DNA from: Myotis daubentonii
Taxonomy: Eukaryota; Chordata; Mammalia; Chiroptera; Vespertilionidae
DNA length: 64,000 nucleotides
Direction: 5' to 3'
NCBI RefSeq assembly: GCF_963259705.1
Contig: NC_081846.1
Span: forward strand, 91,152,641 to 91,216,640
Below, in pieces: positions 58,983 through 64,000 of the stretch. Below the pieces are notes generated by a model, which made no database searches, was not told where the DNA came from, and saw only the letters and a program-made list of their open reading frames with translations. Position 1 is the first letter of the stretch. Every line of letters starts with the position of its first letter. The translations under genes and the position numbers were made by a program.

Positions 58983-59210
58983 ACCCTTACTGGTTTGGCT
59001 CAGTGGATAGAGCGTCAGCCTGCAGACTGAAGGGTCCCAGGTTTGATTCCGGTCAAGGGCATGTACCTTGGTTGTGGGCACATCCCAGTAGGGGGTTTGC
59101 AGGATGCAGCTGATTGATGTTTCTCTCTCATCGATGTTTCTAACTCTCTGTCCCTCTCTCTTCCTCTCTGTAAAAAATCAATAAAATATATATATATTTT
59201 TTAAAAAAGA
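58983..59210 (+). mobile_element. VES-type SINE, well preserved
   Basis: 'ttactggtttggctcagtggatagagcgtcagcc', B box 'ggtttgattccggtc', 'catcccagtagggggtttgcagg', 'gtaaaaaatcaataaaatat'. Very close to the copy at 45201, indicating a young subfamily. Confidence 0.93.
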
Positions 59211-59293
59211 AAGTAAAGCAGAACAACTGCTGCTGGGCATTAAAAAAAAAAATAAGTTTACAGCCCAAGGCAATTAGTGTATTATAGTTTTGA

Positions 59294-59678
59294 CTAGAGG
59301 CCCAGTGCACAAAATGTATGCACTCATGGGGAGGGGGGATCCCTCAGCCTGGCATGCGCCCTCTCACAGTCCAGGAGCCCCATGATCAATTGCCGCAAAG
59401 AGGGAAGCCCCACACACCCATCACAGCCTGCTGGTCGGTGGCCTGGGCCTCCCTTTATGGGGCGATCGTGGAGCCCCCCAATTGATTGCCCTGCTGGCCG
59501 GTGGCCTGGGCCTCCCTCTGCAGGGTAATCAAGAGGCGATGGCCGGGCCTCCGACCAATCACATAGCACCCGCCTGGCTGGCCTGGCACCATGGGTGTCA
59601 TAGCATGGTCGTCCAGACAGTCGTTCCACTGTCCGGCTGTTCAGTCGATTTGCATATTATGCTTTTATTATTGTAAAT
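59294..59678 (-). mobile_element. Helitron, ~385 bp
   Basis: CTAGAGGCCCAGTGCACAA at left after A, right 'cagtcgatttgcatattatgcttttattattgtAA' then T. The interior repeats 'gccggtggcctgggcctccct'. The 101- and 64-codon frames inside are compositional. Confidence 0.88.
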
Positions 59679-61739
59679 ATTGAAAGAAATCATGATACAA
59701 GTAAGATGTGTAGGAACTTGTGGCAAAAATTTAAATCTAGAAATAAATGAATTCTAGACAATTTATTGACATTGAATTTTATACACACTAATAAAAAGTT
59801 ATGCTTATTAAAGAAAATTATAGTTATTAAATTTTTATGACAATATACTTTGAATTAGGGAGTTTTTGAAAGTTTTATCATAGTTTAACCTAAGTTATTA
59901 ATAACCAAAACCTATCGCTTCACACATCACTCCTGGAAATATGGTGATAAAAAATGGTATAGTGATGTATGGACATGTAATGTCTCAAAGAAAGGTTCCT
60001 ATCACATGGCTTCCACTTTGTCTTTGCAGTATTATAGTTGGCACTTTCATCAGGAAATTAGCAGAATATATAGAAAATCTAAAAGAAGAACTCAAAGGCA
60101 AAAGTTTAAAATTTATCAGAACAATGAAAATAAAGAGTAATGGTATATTACAACCAGTTGTAAGACTCTTCTACATCATCCCAATGAATTATTTTGAATT
60201 CAATGAAGTCCAATAATAAGACAGTAATTCTCTATTTTGCTATAAAACTTGAACTAAAAATAAACATAAAATTATTTTAAATGTATGAAGTCAGGGACCA
60301 AAGGCCTGTACATTATAATTTACTTACAAGTAAGAAAATAGATTGGTATAAGATCCATGAGAATGCCTAAAAGTTCACACAAACCCAGGCGTGGGGACAG
60401 TTTGGGAAGGAGATGCCTCCCCTTCCTTTCATCTCTGCGTCCACAAACATGAGCAGGAGCATGTGATAGCAGAGAGCCTCGCTCACCGCTGCAGCCTAGG
60501 GATGCCTGATATTGAGATAGCACTTCCTTCAAGGAAGGGCCAGGACTGAAACTTGTGTTTATGAAGGCAGATAGTAACTGAACCATACTCTGTGTCCCAT
60601 GACTTTGCTGCAGTTTGGAATGGATAGAAGAGCCTGGGGTGTCAGGAGAAAGCACCACTTGGATTCAGTGAACGACAGAAGCCAAGTGCAGGGGGTGTCC
60701 CAGCCAGAAGGTGCTGCCCTGAGGAGAAGGAAGCAGCACTTGGCCCAATACCAGTCAATTTGAGGGGCATTGTAACTGGGAGACCCGTGGAGTGGGTGAC
60801 TACACCTAAAAGCAGTACCAAGAAAAGGGCTAGAAAATGTGTGGAAAATAATTCAATCAAGCCACGGTCTGCCAGTCATACCATGAGGTGGCCTCCTGTG
60901 GCATCCCGGGGGGCACGGCAGCGTTGAGACAGGTGTTAGCACAGAGAGGAAGCTACCAAATCAAATTGTTGGAAGTGCAAAAAAATGGCAGGAGCTGCTA
61001 CATAAAGAGAACTTGCTATTCCCTGACACTGAGGATCACAGCAGCAAGAAAGCACAGGAGCCTCATGAGATTTTTGGAGCCTCATGGACTTCCTCCTGCT
61101 TAATTCCCTGTGACACTGGCCCTATTCACAAGCCTGGGCTGCTGAGTCAACCCTCCAGCTACAGATTCAAAAGGAGACTTCAAAATGTAAGCAAGGCTTT
61201 CACCAACAACTATCTGTCCATGGGCGATTGTCTGTGTCCATGGGTGGGCTGGGAGAGGTCACTAGGGGGAAAGGAACAAGAGAGATTTAATTTAACTAAT
61301 TAATTAAAAATTTAAACATGGGATCTCAAAGATCATTATCCATACTGTGTTTTGGAAACAGATGCTAATTCTTAGTTATCTCATTACAAAAGGATGAATA
61401 AAGATGAAGAAAAAGTAATATTAAACCCAATGAAATCCATTATGTCAAAATAACAATACAAGGCAGAAGTACGTATTTTTCAAGATTCCCTGTAGGAAAG
61501 AGAAGTAACTTTTATCTTAGTCAATTTATGGAGCATGGATTCTATAAAATGAGAGATGGGATAGGGTAATAGTGTGAGATTAAAATGTAATTGAAAGGCA
61601 AGAAGAAATTTAAAACAAAAAGCTAGATAATATAAAGAATGAATGCTATAAAATCACATATACATCAACATAAGTATAAACAATACACACTAAAGGTAAG
61701 AAAAATGATAATTCAAACAGCAAATTAGTGGCTTAATGG

Positions 61740-61740
<1 letters not shown>
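59679..61740. other. Unique DNA, no gene supported
   Basis: A 91-codon ORF (59941-60216) ends in TATTTTGAATTCAATGAAGTC-type sequence and has no recognised domain; a 'ttgtctttgcag' that looks like a splice acceptor precedes its middle but no partner exon is visible. A GC-richer block at 60400-61260 is unidentified. Confidence 0.4.

Positions 61741-61741
<1 letters not shown>

Positions 61742-61778
<37 letters not shown>
61742..61778 (+). repeat. (TG)n microsatellite
   Basis: About 18 TG units. Confidence 0.98.
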
Positions 61779-61779
<1 letters not shown>

Positions 61780-61960
61780 GCCTAGCGCAAAGCACCCTTT
61801 AAATTGTAGAATATTTCGAAACAAGAAAGAAGCAAAATTCATATTTCTCCCTTTGTGGACCCTGTGGCCAAAGGTTGGCTAAGTAGATAGCATAGCTGAG
61901 GAATTTGATGAAATGGTATTTCAGAGAAGTCAGGGAATATTGGAGAGGTCTCTAATAAAT

Positions 61961-62155
61961 CATGCTTCTCATTTCTAGTTAGCGCTCGTTTCTATAATCT
62001 CCTGACCATATGCAGCGGCCTCTCCCTTCTCCCCAGCTCGCAGGTTTTATCTTCATTAGCCAGCCATGACAGTCACAGAAGGCTGCTTCTTTGGAGGCAC
62101 CACTGGGTGAAACAAGGCTCGGAAGGTATGGAGTCATCCACCAGGTTGGACAGCG
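61961..62155 (+). repeat. ~190-bp direct repeat, copy 1
   Basis: Runs from 'tgcttctcatttctagttagcg' to 'gtatggagtcatccaccagg'. Copy 2 is at 62819-63010, the same orientation, with scattered mismatches and small indels. Family unknown; it is not VES, L1, Helitron or MIR. Confidence 0.85.
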
Positions 62156-62818
62156 AGGGTCTTGGAGAGCAGAGGCCCAGGGGACACTGAGTGTCTGTGA
62201 GTGGGGGTGCCTGTGTGGGGTCTGAGGTAGACCATTTCCGATGACACCCTGGTCTATGCCTTTCCACCAGCTGCTCCTGCAAACTCTTTGAGTCTAGTCC
62301 CGCAGTTCATTCACTGCTTCAGAAAGATATTTGAATATCTAAATATGCTTTCTATAAGTGCCTTTTCTATTGAAACCTGTGAAAGTTCATTTCTGTTGTC
62401 TAAAAATGAGAACTTAAACCAATTCATGTGATTTGGGGAATGAACTTCCTCAGAAAGTCATGAAAATGCACAAAGATGAAATGATATTGGAAATAAAGAT
62501 GATGTAATGAATATCAAATATTTTTGAAGAGACAAGGCAAGCCAAAAGAGGAGCAAGAAACAATATGCTGAGTCCTATGGGAAATATAAAATAGGTTGAA
62601 GGCAATTCAGATTCATTGTCCTAAGTTCCTTTAAATTATAGAGGAGGCAGAGGCTGCATATAATTATTGCAAATGCTTTCATAGCTTAATGACATTTTAA
62701 CTATTTTAAATTATGTGAGAACACAAAGGAATCTTCCTAAATTAATGAAATAATGAGCTTGCAAGTACCAGAGCACTGGTTTGTAAGCAGGTGGTTCTAG
62801 CACAAAGCTGTGGGCTGT

Positions 62819-63010
62819 GCTTCTCATTTCTAGTTAGCGTTCGCTTCTGTAATCTCCTGACCATATGCAGCGGTCTCTCCCTTCTCCCCAGCTCGCAGGT
62901 TTTATCTTCATTAACAAGATATGACAGTCACAGAAGACTGCTTCTTTGGAGGCACCACTGGGTGAAACAAGGCTCAGAAGAGTATGGAGTCATCCACCAG
63001 ATTAGACATT
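62819..63010 (+). repeat. ~190-bp direct repeat, copy 2
   Basis: 'tgcttctcatttctagttagcg' through 'gtatggagtcatccaccag'; differs from copy 1 at roughly a dozen positions. The start is 858 bp downstream of copy 1. Confidence 0.85.
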
Positions 63011-63780
63011 AACACTATCCAGCTCTAGACAATGTAAAGTGTACAGAAATAATTATTTTTCTCCTCTCCATTTGAAATGCATTTAATTAGATGCTTTGAC
63101 TGCTTTCCTTGCTTTTACTTGGATAATAATGTTAATGCTATTGAATTATTATAATTATATAGTACAGAGACATATATTTTTATATTAAAACTCTTGGCAC
63201 CAGAAGTATTTATTTTTCAAGATTCACCGTAGGGAAGAAAAGTAAACTTTAGCATATTAATTCAGTGTGCATGTTCTATATTTCATAATATACCTACCCT
63301 GCATTACAATAAATTGTGAGAAGTATATATATTATTTAAATATTACATAAGTGGGAAAATATACATCTGTAATACTATCAACAATAAAAATTATATTTAA
63401 AAAAAATAATGAATACTTCATATAAGTTCCAGTCAATTTTGTCACAAATTAGTCCAAGTAGGGTGAGCTTCTGTGTTAAATAAAAAAAGAAGAAATTGTT
63501 TTCTAAGCTTTATGAATTTTAGAATTTTGTGAAAATGGCTGTAGGCCAGTGTTACCTTTGGATAACACTTTCATATTAATGATGTACACTTACATTGTAT
63601 TTTATGCAGTAGCTGTATTACTAAGAAGTAGCACATATTGGTATGTAAAAATCTTTTTTTATGCATTAAAACGCGGACTCTTCCCACTTGCATTCAGCAC
63701 CATCCAACCAGACCCCAAGTTGTACAGATGCTCCCTGTGGCAGTTTTCAAACTTCTGTTGCTTTGTTTGGAGAGTGTTCT
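63011..63780. other. Unique AT-rich DNA
   Basis: 'tctgtaatactatcaacaataaaaattat' near 63366 resembles an L1 3' tail; otherwise nothing is recognised. Confidence 0.4.
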
Positions 63781-63990
63781 AAAATGCAGGTCTATGTATG
63801 GAGTGACTCTGTTTAAAGTACATCGGTAGCTCCCCATACATGCCAGTAGAGAGGCCCAGAACCTCGCCCGGAGCACAAGACCCTCGCCTTCAGGTAGGAT
63901 CCTCTCCTGTTGGATTGTGACTGGACCCCACCCCTTCTGATTTCCCTGTTAGGTCTCTCCACAACCTTGGCTTTCTCTCTGGATTCCATG
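63780..63990 (+). repeat. L2-like fragment
   Basis: 'aaaatgcaggtctatgtatggagtgactctg...tagctccccatac' parallels the L2 phrase 'aaatgcagatctgatcatgtcactc...atggctccccattgcc'. Confidence 0.45.
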
Positions 63991-64000
63991 GTACTGCTTC

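Overview
This is mammalian nuclear DNA, AT-rich and gene-poor, built mostly of layered transposable elements. The repeat mix points to a vespertilionid (vesper) bat: tRNA-derived VES-type SINEs, many short Helitrons (5' TCCTATATAATAAA..., 3' ...GGCCTCTAG, inserted between A and T), bat-type L1 3' ends, a half-L1 (HAL1), a non-autonomous hAT and an old Tigger1. The assignment rests on recognising these families; no search was run. I see no intact host protein-coding gene. ORFs over 100 codons are retrotransposon fragments, Helitron or repeat sequence, or the ILF2 retrocopy.

Layout. 1-1.47 kb: 5' end of an inverted L1 running off the left edge. 1.7-15.5 kb: mostly old unique DNA with MIR, L2 and L1 fossils, one Helitron (5.4 kb), a short recent L1 tail (10.8 kb) and a decayed Tigger1 (12.37-14.37 kb) split by a VES SINE with a very long polypyrimidine microsatellite. 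15.57-21.45 kb: one ancient inverted L1 cut up by Helitrons, including a head-to-tail Helitron array at 19.4-20.84 kb. 21.5-22.86 kb: an L1 with an inverted 5' part. 22.86-27.1 kb: an old L1 holding the main gene-derived feature, an intronless ILF2 (NF45) retrocopy at 23.33-25.51 kb that also carries a degenerate initiator tRNA-Met gene on the opposite strand. 27.2-33.9 kb: old L1s. 34-41.5 kb: partly unique DNA with VES copies, a HAL1 inserted by apparent twin priming with a perfect 18-bp target duplication, a 121-bp Helitron, and a Helitron with a nested hAT. 41.5-55.65 kb: stacked L1s. One near-full-length L1 (42.66-51.84 kb) has been hit by a two-unit Helitron composite, two VES SINEs, a 1.8-kb Helitron with foreign interior, a third VES and a tail-less 7SK RNA pseudogene. 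55.65-64 kb: L1 remnants, three more Helitrons, VES copies, unique DNA and a duplicated ~190-bp segment.

How the parts relate. This is not an operon-like system; the information lies in insertion order. The strongest observations are: (1) the ILF2 retrocopy appears to have mobilised upstream promoter DNA and a divergent tRNA-iMet gene; (2) Helitron units joined end to start with no spacer, and a two-unit composite present at two loci with the same unusual junction; (3) a 3'-truncated, tail-less 7SK copy whose end overlaps its target site; (4) several L1/HAL1 5' inversions.
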